This document shows positions 23,105 to 34,462 of a stretch of 64,000 bases of DNA, one piece after another. The translations under genes and the position numbers were made by a program. Position 1 is the first letter of the stretch; every line of letters starts with the position of its first letter. Origin of the DNA: Arabidopsis thaliana (lineage: Eukaryota; Streptophyta; Magnoliopsida; Brassicales; Brassicaceae); NCBI RefSeq assembly GCF_000001735.4, contig NC_003070.9:3472001-3536000 (forward strand), written 5' to 3'. The notes below the pieces were generated by a model. The model did not search any database and was not told the origin of the DNA. It saw only the letters and a program-made list of their open reading frames with translations.

Positions 23105-24604
23105 TCTTTTTGTTTTCTTTTAAGCTTTTATGTACAAGTTTCTCTTTTCAAATCCATCTCTCTTTATATACAGTTAAAGAGATAGAGAGGGCCGGGAGAT
23201 ACAGAGTCACAAATCTCAACTTTGAGAGAAAGAGCTACGTGATTTAGATGAAAGGGATGTTTTGGAAGAAAGTCATGGCTTTTGTGATTGCGTCCGTGAG
23301 CTTACACACTAAATTAATAAGATGCATGCATCTTTCCTACCAAGTAAATTTTACTATTTACTTCGGAATTTCCACGTTCTTAAAGATACAAAAGTTTCAA
23401 AACAATTAGATATGTTGTTTATCATTAAAAAAAAAATTAGATTTGTTGGTGGGTTGACACATTACTAGGACGCATCATAATTTCGATGTAAGATTTCTAA
23501 CGTTCAAAGACATAGTTTAGATAGCATCATGCTTACCGTGTGAGATGAGATTCCTAACGTTCAGAGATATGATTCTTCTTCTTTCAGATTACTAACCATG
23601 AGTTTAAGTCCTGTGATTTACAGTAGGTTTGGAGAAAATTATTATCAAAAATCATTTCAATGGCGTAAAATAGTCAACAGCCACGGTAGACAAAAATGAA
23701 TTCCTTACAACAGTACTATATATGTTTCTATCAACAAATAGAAAAGGAAAATTGTTTTGTATACTGATAGAATCGGGACCACTAAATCAAATAGTATCAT
23801 CATGTTCAATTAATTTGGTGCACGTATTCATTATCCGAGGAAAGTATCATAAGGCGCCATAACCTAAGATTATTCAACAAGCTATCATTATCATAGAAGA
23901 AAAGGACACAACACATTCGGCATTCCTTACATAAATTATTAAAGGCCCTCAACTCTCTTTGGCCGTATGGCCGACATCGTTCACCGGATAGGGGATCTAC
24001 ATGGACCGATCGTCTAAACGTTCACCGGAGGTGAATACAAAGACAGAAAATTAAACATGCCTAGTTTTGTTGAGTCTTGGAGTACTCCAGGTAGATGTTG
24101 GTCATAACTTTGCCACTGAGCAAACTGACATAAAAAGTAAAAGGAGCCGCAATATGATACTAACACTGTGTATATATCGTCTCGCTGCTTGACCACTTGC
24201 TTAGAAACTGAGTAAGGGACAATTATATCCTTATTGCATTTTCCACATGTTATTCTTTTTTTCCTTCTTCAAATATTTGAATTCGTACAAGAAGAGAATA
24301 GTCATTTGGTAACTATCATAATTCATAGCCATTGAAAATCCGTGACTAGAAATACAGATTAGCCCAATTTTAAAATGTTAAGCCTATAATTACTTGTAAC
24401 TAATTCTGTGGCTAGAAAAGGATGATTACTTATAGTTAGAAAATTTGTAGCGAAATTTTTGTTATCGATCTATATATACTGTCCAATTTATATAAGACAT
24501 TTAGAAAAAAAGATTTGTTTACTAGTTATGTCGTGTATATATACATGTTTTTTAAGTTTTAGTTAACTATATTCACATACAAAATCTAACCATGTGTGAT
24601 TTTA
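23105..24604. other. Duplicated spacer, unit A
   Basis: Promoter and upstream DNA of bHLH copy A, with patches matching unit B at 27397 to about 28860. No intact gene. The GASA exon 1 and most of exon 2 expected from unit B are absent. Confidence 0.7.
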
Positions 24605-24682
24605 GGAGAAAACAAAGATGAATGTCCTTGCTATCGCAATATGAAAAACTCCAAAAGTGGATCCAAATGCCTATGCCCTTGA
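24605..24682 (+). pseudogene. GASA peptide gene relic (last ~25 codons)
   Basis: The frame reads '[20 protein letters not shown]', then Leu-Cys-Pro and a TGA. This matches the C-terminus of the intact GASA gene at 29276-29655, with an extra Cys-Leu pair of codons before the end. Similarity continues into the 3' UTR for several tens of bases (GAACAT..TTTGAAGAT..TCATCA). Everything upstream, including the signal peptide and ten of the twelve cysteines' context, is gone. It is the decayed partner produced by the tandem duplication. Confidence 0.88.
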
Positions 24683-25130
24683 ACATGTTTTGAAGATAGT
24701 CATCAGATGCATAACATCTATCTATTCTATGTATGCAAATATCAATTACGACTATTTTAGACGGCGCCTGTAATAAAATATTTGAGCTTAAAATGCTCAA
24801 TGAAAGAAAATTTGAGAGTTCTTGACAATAAAAGTAGATAATATATTTTATATTTAAACATGAGATTCTATAAACGTAATAGAGATTAGGCATAGAAAGA
24901 AAAGAGAAAATAAAGAGATTTTGAAGATGATGTGAGAGGCTTTTTCGTTCATATACTTGAGGAAATGGTATTCAGACATTTGATCATTCTCTTTAACTTA
25001 AACAACAATAGGGCTATTACACCAATTCACTCTTAAAAATACTCATAATCTCATGTTTAAAGAACTAACACATTTAATTTGTTAAGAAAAGACTTGTGAT
25101 TTGGGATTCAATAATGCTTCAAAAAATTAA
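24683..25130. other. Junction between duplicated units
   Basis: AT-rich DNA covering the old GASA 3' flank and the 3' flank of bHLH copy B. ACTAACACAT and GATTTGGGATT phrases also occur beyond copy A's 3' end (about 22060-22115), consistent with a shared ancestral flank. Confidence 0.6.
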
Positions 25131-27396
25131 TCATGAGATTATATCCCTTAATCTCTCTTCTATCCTTGATGGATCAATCCCGATCCGACATATGATAGCC
25201 TGCAAATATTCATTTAGGTGATTATTAATTTATCATATATATATAGTCCTTCAAAAAAAGTTCAAACTATATTTTAATGATATGGAACAAAGAGATGCTG
25301 CTAAAAAAAAAAAAAAAAACATGACACATGCATGTACCTGGGCTATGATTGTATAAAAGGTCCTATCATTCAAGTTCTGAAGATTAGCACTCATCACTTG
25401 AGCTCCTTCTTCTTCAAAAACACTCACAAGCTTGTGTAACATTACTCCTTTCATGTTTAGATCCATAACCAGATTCATTTCTATGATCGAATCCAGTGAA
25501 CGAATACTGAGTTTTGGCAGAAGAGACGACCCTTCAGAGCGATTTTTGACTTCTCCTCCTAACATTCTCCTTTTCATCTCATTCAAATAGTTTACCTTCT
25601 CTTTCAGTTGGATCATGTATGATACCGCTTGATCTATAAGTTGAGGCACTGGCAACTGTTGGTGCCAATAAAAACACACAACCTAGTTACTTCCATGTCT
25701 TTTGTATGAATTTGGTTATAATCGTTATATGTATTAACTAAAATGTAATATACTAGATTTTAACCCGCGGTACACCGCGGGAACAATTGTTTTTTTAAAT
25801 TAGTATATATAAAAGTTCGTAAATTATATCTATCTATAAAATATATTTATTTTACAGTTTACAACTGTTATTAAGTAATGTCCTTTCAAACCCGTCCCGC
25901 CAAACCCGTCCCGTAAAAAAAAACTACAGTACATCGTTGATTTAAATATATAATTAAAATAAATATTTTACGGGATTACAATTGTACTTTAGTTTGTCAA
26001 ACAATTTTTGTTTTAAATAGTTGCCGAAATCTAGTTTAAATTTTGGAGAAATAAGATTTAGTGAATTGATAAAAAAATGTATTTAAGTGCGTTTTGCTCA
26101 TTTTAAGGGATTGCAATTGTATTTTGGTTTGCCAAACATTTTTTGTTATAAATAGTTACCGACATTTAGTTCAAATTTTGAAGAAATCTGCGTGATATAT
26201 GAGATTGTAATATATTTGAAATAGTTTTGAGAACGATGATTTTGTTACGTTTTAATACATGTACATTTTACTAACTGAAAATATGAGATTGATTATTTGT
26301 ATAACACGGAAAATATGAGATTGATTCTTTATATTACAATGAAAATGAATGATTCAAAACTAAAGATCATAGTGTAATATAGTTTAGCTTAGAAAATAAT
26401 TAAAACGATTTTATTTATTTATTTAGTTTTCTAAATTTTAGTTTAGATTCAGAAAATAATTGTTTAATTTCCTTAGAAGATGATAAACATATATGGAAGA
26501 TTTGAATCTCTATATATTTTAAAAATCAATCAATAATGTCAATATAATTAAAGGATAGATTAGAAAAAAGTTTCTTGAATGCTAAATAATTAATTTGTTA
26601 TTTATAAACAAAATATTAAATGCTGTAAAAACGAAATATTAAATAAATATGGAAAGAAAATTCTACCTTAAAATATTTTGTACTATTAAAACCGATTTTT
26701 TTTTTGCAGCAAATTAAAACCGAAAATTAATAAATACTTAAGAGAGATTTTAGGAATGATTTTTTTGAAGTAATGTTAGACTTTTTTTGAAGTAATGGTG
26801 GATTTAATATAGAGACATTTTAGGCAATATTTTTGTTAGGTAAATATTTGATTTAAAATGTCGATTGAAAAAAATAAATTCAGTGGCATTGAGTCGTAAA
26901 TAAGTTCTAAGTCCAGGATTTATTTGTTAAAATGACTGCAAAAATGTATATATAGATATGAATCATTTGTTTTAACTCTACACTACATATAATGGTCCTA
27001 GCTGGCTTGTACTAAATACTGAGAACCCTAGCTAAATGCTGCACTTTGATTGATCTGGTTCAAATCAAGATGATTATCCCTTGATCAGTTCTTTGATTGA
27101 TCTGGTTAAAATCAAGATGTCCATAGGATTTTCGCAACATAGCCCTTGCCTAAGCGTCTAGGCGCTTAGACAAAACCAACACATACATTACATCTACGAA
27201 AAATTATGTACTCTGTATATATAAACAATAAAATACATGTAGAGAGAGAGAGACGGACCCTACGAGTGGGAGAAACATGAGAAGAGAGTATGGAGAAGAG
27301 ATGTTTCATGCGCATTCGTCGTTCTTTCTCTCTGAGGTTTCGTTGTTCCCGTAATGACGATGCGCTTCCTTCTCCTATTTCTCTCGCTCTTTCCAT
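25131..27396 (-). CDS. bHLH transcription factor, tandem copy B
   Basis: Three exons: 27396-27259, 25655-25338, 25199-25131; 174 residues. Exon lengths 1 and 2 (138 and 318) are identical to copy A. The basic region is 'REQRNLREKERRMRMKHLF', again with Glu-Lys, and the ACT-like end ('FEEEGAQVMSANLQNLNDRT') is almost unchanged. The last exon is shorter than in A: an earlier stop removes seven residues. Intron 1 is 1,603 bp against 353 bp in copy A, almost all of the excess being a Helitron. The open frame and splice sites remain intact, so it is probably functional. I believe it is At1g10586. Confidence 0.88.
25753..26956 (-). mobile_element. Non-autonomous Helitron in bHLH intron 1
   Basis: On the minus strand the element starts TCTATATATACATTTT at 26956 and ends CTAG at 25753. 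A perfect 7-bp stem, 4-base loop hairpin (25764-25781, CCCGCGG/CCGCGGG) sits 11 bases before the 3' end. The host bases are A and T (25752 and 26957), so it sits in an AT dinucleotide without target duplication. All of these are Helitron hallmarks. The 1,204 bp contain no Rep or helicase coding, so it depends on other elements. The paralogous intron of copy A is uninterrupted beside the matching TGAATCATTT (22721-22730). Orientation is the same as the host gene. Confidence 0.85.
25966..26187. repeat. Internal ~87-bp duplication within the Helitron
   Basis: Copies at about 25966-26052 and 26101-26187 (135-bp period) share GGGATT-CAATTGTA, CAAACA-TTTTTGTT, AAATAGTT-CCGA and CAAATTTTG-like segments with scattered differences. 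The duplication is therefore old relative to the insertion. Confidence 0.75.
27044..27119. repeat. 29-bp direct repeat in bHLH copy B intron 1
   Basis: CTTTGATTGATCTGGTT followed by [C/A]AAATCAAGATG occurs at 27044-27072 and 27091-27119 with one mismatch, period 47. Just beyond is a short stem-loop (CTAAGCG/CGCTTAG, 27150-27169). Neither is visible in copy A's intron. Confidence 0.85.
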
Positions 27397-29275
27397 TCTT
27401 CTTCTTTTCCTTTTTTAGGTTACTATGTTTAATTCCCTCTTTCCAAATCCATCTCTCCCTCTATAAATATAAAGAGATAGAGAGAAAGAGCCGCGTAATT
27501 TTAGATGAAAATGATGTTTTTCAAAGAAAGTCATGGCTTTTCTGGTTGCGTCCATGAGCTTACACACTACTTAATTTATACATATATATGCTTCTTTTAC
27601 TTTGTAAGTTCCACTCTTAGAGATACTAAACATGTCCAATATGTTTTTTACTTACTTGGTAAGGTTTTGTTGGACACATTTCTAGAACCTAGATAGTGTT
27701 ACGCTAGGTTTTGTTCTAGTGAAGCTTGTAGAAAATGTGCTTATCAAAATCATTTCAGCAGAACATAGTAATTAAATTAGTCGGATTATATGTGATGAAT
27801 TCTTCACATAAGTACCATGTTTGGATCGACAAAAACAACAAGGGAATTTTTTTGTTATACCATGATAATTATGTTGATCATTTGTAATAGGCTAGATAAA
27901 ATTAAAGATACCTTTAAATGATAATGTAACAATTCCATGTTTAATTAATAGGTGTCCATATTTATTATCCGAATTACACTATACAGGTCACATATGCTAA
28001 GACAATTTGGTGTCAAAAACGAAGAATCTAAGATTATTCAACAAGCTATCATTATTCCTTACCGATATAAAAGACTTTGAACTATTTTTTGGCCGTAAAG
28101 CTGACATATTTCACCGGAGATGTCGTTCAATTATACACTTGACCAAGTCTTATTCTAATAACAAAAATAATAATTATACACGTGACCAATTCTAGATTGA
28201 ACTTTCTAACCAATTCTACATGAATCGTTCACCGAATAAAAACAAAAACATAAAATTAAACCTCGCAAAATTGAGTCTTGGAGCCTTTGCTAATTTCTTG
28301 AATACTAAAAGCAGATCACTGTTGATCTACATATAATTATTTATTTCTGTTGTTCGTTATTTATCCATAACCAAACCATGATTAGAACTAAATCAGTTCT
28401 GTGGATGCGGTAAAACAATCTCTTCGTCGAATGACCCCAACCAAATATTCAAATGTACACTTGCTAAAACCCGGTTCATTGGTAGTCCGGTTTGGTTCGT
28501 AGTATTTGAGTCAATTTCATATCCCTAGATGTTATGCAGAATTTTGCCACCTAGACCGAACAGAGCGTTTTCAAAACTTGGAAAGGAAAAAACACAAAGC
28601 ATTTAGAACATGATGGAACACATGTTAGCCGCAAAGAAGTAAAAGAAGAAAACCTTCATTTTGTCTTCTTTCCTTGTTTTGCAAAATCGTCCAAAGGAAT
28701 AACTTGTGTATATTTATCTGTTTTTGGGTATAAAAGATATATATATATATATCGCCTAGTCGTCGCTGCTTGTTGTTGTCAAGGCACACATGTTTATTCT
28801 TTATTTTTGTCAAATATTTGAATCAAGATCAGCTACTATTCTAAGAAACTGGCTATTTCTAAAATAACACTCACGAATTAGCCATTATTTATAAAATGGT
28901 AACGGTATATTCGAGATTCCAGTCCATACATGTTATTAATAAAGAAAGATTGGATCTCCATATAAAAAATAGCTGTCTCTTACATTGTAGCACTAGCTAA
29001 AGATCTTTCAATACTACGTACCTAGTCATACAATTCTTTGAATATGGTTTTAAATTGTATGTGAATATTATTAAGTGAGAATAGTATCGACATAACAAGT
29101 ATGAAATCTTTTATTTCTATATATTTTATTTAACAACCTATAACAAACATTTCACTTCAAATTCTCACTATATGTAGTCCATCATCAACTACTTTCTTTT
29201 CGCATATCTTTGAAGTTTTTGGTTTTACTAAACTAACTCTATCATAAAAGGAGAAAGCTTTAAATTTAACCAGAA
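27397..29275. other. Duplicated spacer, unit B
   Basis: Promoter of bHLH copy B on the left and of the GASA gene on the right, with patches matching 23105-24600. No other gene recognised. Confidence 0.6.
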
Positions 29276-29655
29276 ATGAAGATGCCCGTGGTTGTACAAT
29301 TCTTCATAATCTCTCTTCTCCTCACATCTTCATTTTATGTACTTTCAAGCGCTGATTCATGTAAGTGTATACTTAATCTAGTTAGTTATTTTTTAGGTTA
29401 TTTATCATTTTGAAACTAGTTGTCTGAAATTCTAAGATTTGATTTGTGATGGTGATAAATGAATTAGCAGCATGCGGTGGAAAGTGCAGTGTGAGATGCT
29501 CAAAGGCAGATCGAACACATGAGGAGTGCCTTGAGGACTGCGATATATGTTGCCAGAAGTGTAATTGTGTTCCTTCGGGGACTTATGGAAACAAAGATGA
29601 ATGTCCTTGCTACCGTGATATGAAAAACTCCAAAGGCGGATCCAAGTGTCCTTGA
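29276..29655 (+). CDS. GASA/Snakin-type gibberellin-regulated peptide
   Basis: Two exons: 29276-29360 and 29468-29655; 90 residues. The first exon encodes a hydrophobic signal peptide of about 25 residues, so the product is secreted. The mature part is the 12-cysteine GASA domain with the spacing C-3-C-3-C-8-C-3-C-2-CC-2-C-1-C, then '[19 protein letters not shown]' at the end. GASA peptides act in hormone-responsive growth, redox and defence (family knowledge). The exon 2 acceptor is TTAGCAG, a NAGNAG site; using the second would remove one Ala. The paralogous relic is at 24605-24682. I believe this is At1g10588. Confidence 0.93.
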
Positions 29656-30323
29656 ACATTCTTTGAAGATCCTCATCACATACATATTATCTACGTACTA
29701 TATGTATGGAAATTACATCTATATATGTTTGATGTATGAAATAAGTTCTGTGAGCTTAATGAAAATTTTGTTATCTTCAATCCGATTCCTAAACACATCA
29801 AGAATAAATCATGTCGAGGTTTATATTTCTCAGCTTCAATTTCACTAAACGAATAACTTGGGATACTATGATGGAATGCAGAATTGAGAATTTACTCTCT
29901 CAATTGTCTTAAATTCATAATCCAAGATCTACAAGGGGTAAGTATTAGGACTAACCGATTAAGGGTTTAATAATTATGTAATTCAGAGACTCTAACGCTT
30001 TGCATCGACCAAATACTACATTGTAACATAACACAAACTCATTGGATGTGAAAGTACAAAGTAGTATGTCTTTATAATAATTTGTTTCCAAGGAAAAAAG
30101 ACGAGAACAAAAACTAAAACAAGAGAAAGATCATCCCATGATATTTAAATAGAGAATCAATCTACAAAAAGACGGCAACCTGATTTTCAAAACAAGAACA
30201 GTAGATCAGAGGCAAGCCGGATAGTACATAAAAAAGACTCAAACCCAAACCAAAGAGGCTTTCTCCAACTAGAACGTAAGTCTTTTTTTGAGTCGCTCTG
30301 TTTTCGTTTGTGGAGGAACCATA
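29656..30323. other. Convergent 3' flanks of GASA and SOSS-B-like genes
   Basis: 3' UTR sequence of both genes; nothing else seen. Confidence 0.6.
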
Positions 30324-30991
30324 TCAAGTTTCGACGCTCACAAGCTCATACTCGATCAGCGAAAGATTGTTATCATCCTTCACGGTGATGTCTGTGGGCT
30401 CCTCTGCAACTTCAACACGTCCCCATCTATCAACTGCAAGCCTCATAGAACCCTTGTACATGTCGATCTTCGCATTACGCAGAGTCACTACACTGCCTTC
30501 TTTCATCATATCCACTGGATAAAAATGAATAATAGCATCAGTCATAAATCTATAAAAAGTACATGAGAAATACTCAAATTATGCAAACAACTAACTATTT
30601 CCATAAAGCAATCCACTCTCCTGCTATTATCTGTTTCACAGATTCACAACCAGTATAGACTATAAAGATGCCAACTTAGAACAGAAACTTGCCATTAAAG
30701 AAGCTAACTGAGAAGAGAAGCAGTCTCTTAAAAGACCATCACAAAAGCATTTATTCTCTCACCTTGGTCATTTCTTGCAGTAAAGATTATGATTCCAGTC
30801 TCATCACCAACTAAGCATTCGGCAATCCGCATCTGACGTGACTGAGGACCCATGGGACGACCTCCTCCTCTCTGCATCACCATCTTCGTGTTGACAACTT
30901 TCACATTCAGAGAGTGGCCATTGGTTCCTGGTCTCAACTCATTAACCTTTGTGAACACAGGCTTCCTCAAAGCAGACGTTGCCTCAGCCAT
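30324..30991 (-). CDS. OB-fold ssDNA-binding protein, SOSS-B (hSSB1)-like
   Basis: Two coding exons: 30991-30763 and 30514-30324; 139 residues. The single OB fold covers about residues 15-120, with 'FTKVNELRPGTNGHSLNVKV', 'IAECLVGDETGIIIFTARND' and 'GSVVTLRNAKIDMYKGSMRL'. This is the pattern of animal SOSS-B/hSSB proteins that bind single-stranded DNA in repair complexes. The extra basic 'MQRGGGRPMGPQ' insertion in the fold is typical of the plant proteins. A 5' UTR intron (31369-31005) is supported by GT and AG at its ends. The gene is divergent from AMSH2 across about 770 bp. Role in plants is inferred from homology. I believe it is At1g10590. Confidence 0.9.
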
Positions 30992-31764
30992 TTTTATAAC
31001 AACCCTACAAAAATTAGCCATAAACAACAACATCTGCTGTGATCAGCACCTAACAACAATTTCAATATCTGATTAGACAATCAAAACCTCAAATGCGATC
31101 AAACAGGTTTAAGCTATCCTCATTTCTCACATAAGAAACGTTTTAACAATTCAACAAAACAATTTCATTCTCCATACACAACAAATTCAATAAAACGCAG
31201 CAACATAGATAATGAAAGCTAAATTACACAAAAGATCATATACTTTGATCCCAGAAATTCACGGAATCTCAGATCGGAGAAATGAAATTGACGTGAAGAA
31301 AAGTGTAGTAACGTTAGGAAGATGGAATTGAAACAAGAAAAAAGCTAGCTAGGGTTTTTGGAAACTCACGTACTTTTTGATTTTGAGAGAAGAGACGACG
31401 ACGATGACTTTAGCGATTAGATCTGTGGAGGCGATATACACAAAGACGCGGCGGTCTTCTTTATAACTCTAGAACTCAGATATTAATACTCACCGTAGAT
31501 CCGTGACCTCAACACGTGTCATGTTTCTGAAACATCTTCATTAAAACTACCCTTATATTTTTTTATATATTTAAGATTGACCTTATAACTTTGACTAATA
31601 CTGATTACACCCTCTATTCTCCGAATCGGTTATCAAAACCAATTTCACTGGACCGTGATATCAGAAACCGGTTCACTGAGGTGGGCGAGATTTTTTGTTG
31701 TCACTCTCCTCTCCTCGTTCTTCGATGCTCATCCATTAGAGGAGGAGCCGATGTTTCTGCTTCC
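30992..31764. other. Divergent promoter of SOSS-B-like and AMSH2 genes
   Basis: The left part is the SOSS-B-like 5' UTR with its intron (31005-31369). The shared promoter lies at about 31450-31640, and includes AACACGTGTCA (G-box) near 31511-31521. The AMSH2 5' UTR follows. Confidence 0.6.
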
Positions 31765-33190
31765 ATGGTAACGCTCTCGTCTCCATCTCCCTCGCTCTCT
31801 TGCGTAGAGAACGTGACATGTAAATCTTCTCACGTTTCTCGGGTTCTAATCTCCGGTACCGATAATATTAATCACGGTGAATCGTCGGAAGCCAAAATAC
31901 TGAGAGATGTTCATATCGTAAGAACTTTGAGATTTTTCTTTGAATCTCAGTTCTCTGTGATTTGGTACGTTCAATTACGGATATCTAATTTGAGTTAATC
32001 GTTGTTGTGTTTGTGCTTCTTAGTCAGAAAGGTTATTGGAGGATTTCACTGAGCTTGCAAGAGAGAACACTGAGAAGGACCTCGAGACTTGTGGGACTCT
32101 CGCTGCCTTTCTTGTAAGATTGTTTTGCTTTCTTCGCATTCAAGTTGATTACTTTGGGTGATAAGAGAATCTGGGTGGTGAGAAAATCAAGGAAAATGTT
32201 AGAAAGTTTCAGACTTTATTGTTCCTAATTACAACTTCTAACAGAGATCTTTGCAAATTTGAATTTTTAGTGAAACTCGATCTATGCTATTGTTTAAAGT
32301 TTACACCTTGTTTTGACTTTTGTGGTCATGATTCATGGTTGTTTTGCTTCTGTTCCAGGGTTCTTCGTTTTTCGAGTTTCATGAACCTGATGGTAATTAC
32401 ATTTCTATTTCTGTTCATGCTGTAGGAAAGAGGAATTTTTTATGTAACCACTCTGATAATACCTAAGCAAGAATCAACTTCTAATTCTGTGAGTTATCTT
32501 AGAAAGATTATCTCGATCATTTTGTGGTATTCAAAATGAGGTGCTTACTCAGGTGCTAAAATTGGCAGTGTCAGGCTATGAATGAAGTGGAAGTGTTTTC
32601 CATTCAAAACGAAAGAGAACTCTATCCCGTAGGATGGATTCATGTATATCTCTCTCTTCTAGCTCCCTCCATGTTTAGTGATCTGTTTATCTACTTTGTC
32701 TTGACTTACTATAACGAGGTTATGCATATTTTCCAGACTCATCCTTCTCAGGGTTGTTTCATGTCATCTGTAGATCTGCATACACATTATTCGTATCAGG
32801 TACATCTCTGCTGTTTCCAAATTGCATATATACTAGGTTTGAGACAATTCTGATCTCAGTTTCCCATCATGTCATTCTTAGGTAATGGTGCCAGAGGCTT
32901 TTGCAATCGTCGTAGCTCCAACTGATAGCTCTAAGTATGTTCTTCCAAAGCTATGGAGTCAATTATACAGTCAACATATTTCCTTGATAGACTCTCAAAC
33001 TGATCTTTTTGGCAGGAGTTACGGGATATTTAAGCTAACGGACCCTGGAGGAATGGAGGTACTGAGAGGCTGCTCAGAGACTGGATTCCACCCGCACAAA
33101 GAACCAGAAGATGGGAACCCAGTTTATGAGCATTGCTCAAACGTCTACAAGAACTCGAACCTTAGGTTCGAGATTTTTGATCTACGTTAA
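31765..33190 (+). CDS. AMSH2: AMSH-like ubiquitin thioesterase 2
   Basis: Seven exons: 31765-31917, 32024-32113, 32426-32488, 32569-32643, 32737-32799, 32882-32934, 33016-33190; 223 residues. This is a JAMM/MPN+ metalloprotease that trims ubiquitin chains on endosomal cargo. The zinc site is complete: Glu72 ('DLETCGTLAA'), then His127, His129 and Asp140 in 'HTHPSQGCFMSSVDLH', with Ser137 also present. It lacks the N-terminal helical (MIT-type) region of the larger AMSH1 and AMSH3, so ESCRT-III contact must differ or be absent (inference). The chosen ATG is the first in frame with the catalytic domain in exon 1. An exon-1 ATG further upstream at 31591 is in another frame. Confidence 0.95.
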
Positions 33191-34396
33191 GGTAACGACT
33201 TCTGTGGACTTATCAGTAAAAAGGTTCAAACTTTATCCACTGTGGGCTAAGGATGTCAATAATAACCGTCATCATAACCACCACCCTAACCAGAACTGTA
33301 TACTTGGTCTGAGAAGGCTGTCTGATTCGGGTTATGAACACAAGGTACCTTCTATTAAGCTTAGCAATGTTAATAAATTGTCATGTCCTTAGATTTGGAT
33401 CAATTGGTTCCATTATGGAAGAACAACAATGACCATAGACATAAGACATTGTATTGGCGTATGCAATTGTTATATATCTGTACAAATGTATACATTGGCA
33501 TCTATTTCTCCATATAACACTACATTAATATTATCACCATATTTCGCCATTTTATACCTCTTAACTTGCCAGTGATGACTGATGAAAATGGTTGAGCTTT
33601 TAAAAAGGACGGGAAAATTTTAAACTTGAGCTTTGACTTGTTAAAAAATTATTCATTTTGACAGTTTTCGTCTGATTCAAGTTTCATTCTTTTCATTTCT
33701 CATTTGATTGATTAATTAGATACAAAATAGCCATAAATTAGCTGTAATAATAATTTAAAAGGTATCTTTGAGCTCTTTTTTGGTAAAGACATATTCCAAA
33801 TACCTCTCTTCACATGAAACAAGAGTACAAACCCCAAAAACAGAACCAAAGGTCCAAACTTTTCTTTTGAAAGTAATAAAGCTATCAAAGCTCTTTCCTT
33901 GTTAAAGTAAATAGTACAGAGGATGGGTTTTATCAGAAAAAAAAAAGCTAGCTCATTTCATATTGTTGAGTGTTGCTATCAAAACCCATACAGATACAGT
34001 ACTTTGTTTTGCTTCAAATCCCTTTATGGCCGTTTTCAAGCACATGATAGCTTTCTTCGTACAGTCAAGAGTAAAACCTCTCTTTTTCTTACCCTATCTT
34101 CTCTCTCTACAGATGTCACAGTCACCTCTGTCACGGATTTGGGTACAGAGACTCGCAGACGATTCACTCTTCTTTCTTTCTCTCTCTCTGGGTTTTAATT
34201 CAAAAAGTGAAGTTGGTTACCATTGTCTTGTACGATCGTATATTCCCGATATGATTTGTTTTGACAGAGCAACTGCTTTGTATATATATGCCAAATATCT
34301 CTCTCTCTCTCCCTCTCTCCTTGCATCAATTTATAAGTAAGACCAAAAGAGATCACCAAAACTCAGGCTTCTTGTTTGGCTTTTCTTATTGTTGAT
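33191..34396. other. Intergenic between AMSH2 and bHLH90
   Basis: AMSH2 3' UTR, then AT-rich DNA and the bHLH90 promoter. A CT-rich run lies at 34299-34321. No gene recognised. Confidence 0.6.
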
Positions 34397-34462
34397 TGAG
34401 AGAGTGAGAGTAAGAGAGAGAGAGAGAGAGAGAGAGTGAGAGAGAGAGAGAGAGAGAGTGAG
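34397..34462 (+). repeat. GA microsatellite in the bHLH90 5' leader
   Basis: A nearly pure (GA)n tract with a few GTGA interruptions ends at the ATG. GA repeats in plant leaders are bound by BPC factors and are length-variable between accessions (family knowledge). Confidence 0.9.

Larger units (their letters stand above)
22115..29760. repeat. Tandem duplication of a bHLH(-)/GASA(+) unit
   Basis: Unit A (22115 to about 24760) and unit B (25131 to about 29760) are collinear: a bHLH gene on minus, its promoter, then GASA sequence on plus. Besides the coding parts, non-coding stretches match. Examples are GAAAGTCATGGCTTTT (about 23269 and 27525), ATTATTCAACAAGCTATCAT (about 23870 and 28035) and TTGGCCGTA before GCCGACAT or GCTGACAT (about 23959 and 28091). 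Unit B is longer because of a Helitron in bHLH intron 1 and a longer spacer. Confidence 0.9.

Noticed and set aside
29432..29659. Minus-strand frames over the GASA gene
   Set aside because: Antisense shadows of GASA exon 2; the plus frame has the full cysteine pattern.
34436..34462. Extension of bHLH90 upstream into the GA repeat (Arg-Glu run)
   Set aside because: It needs a non-ATG start; four ATGs follow at once and fit the family.
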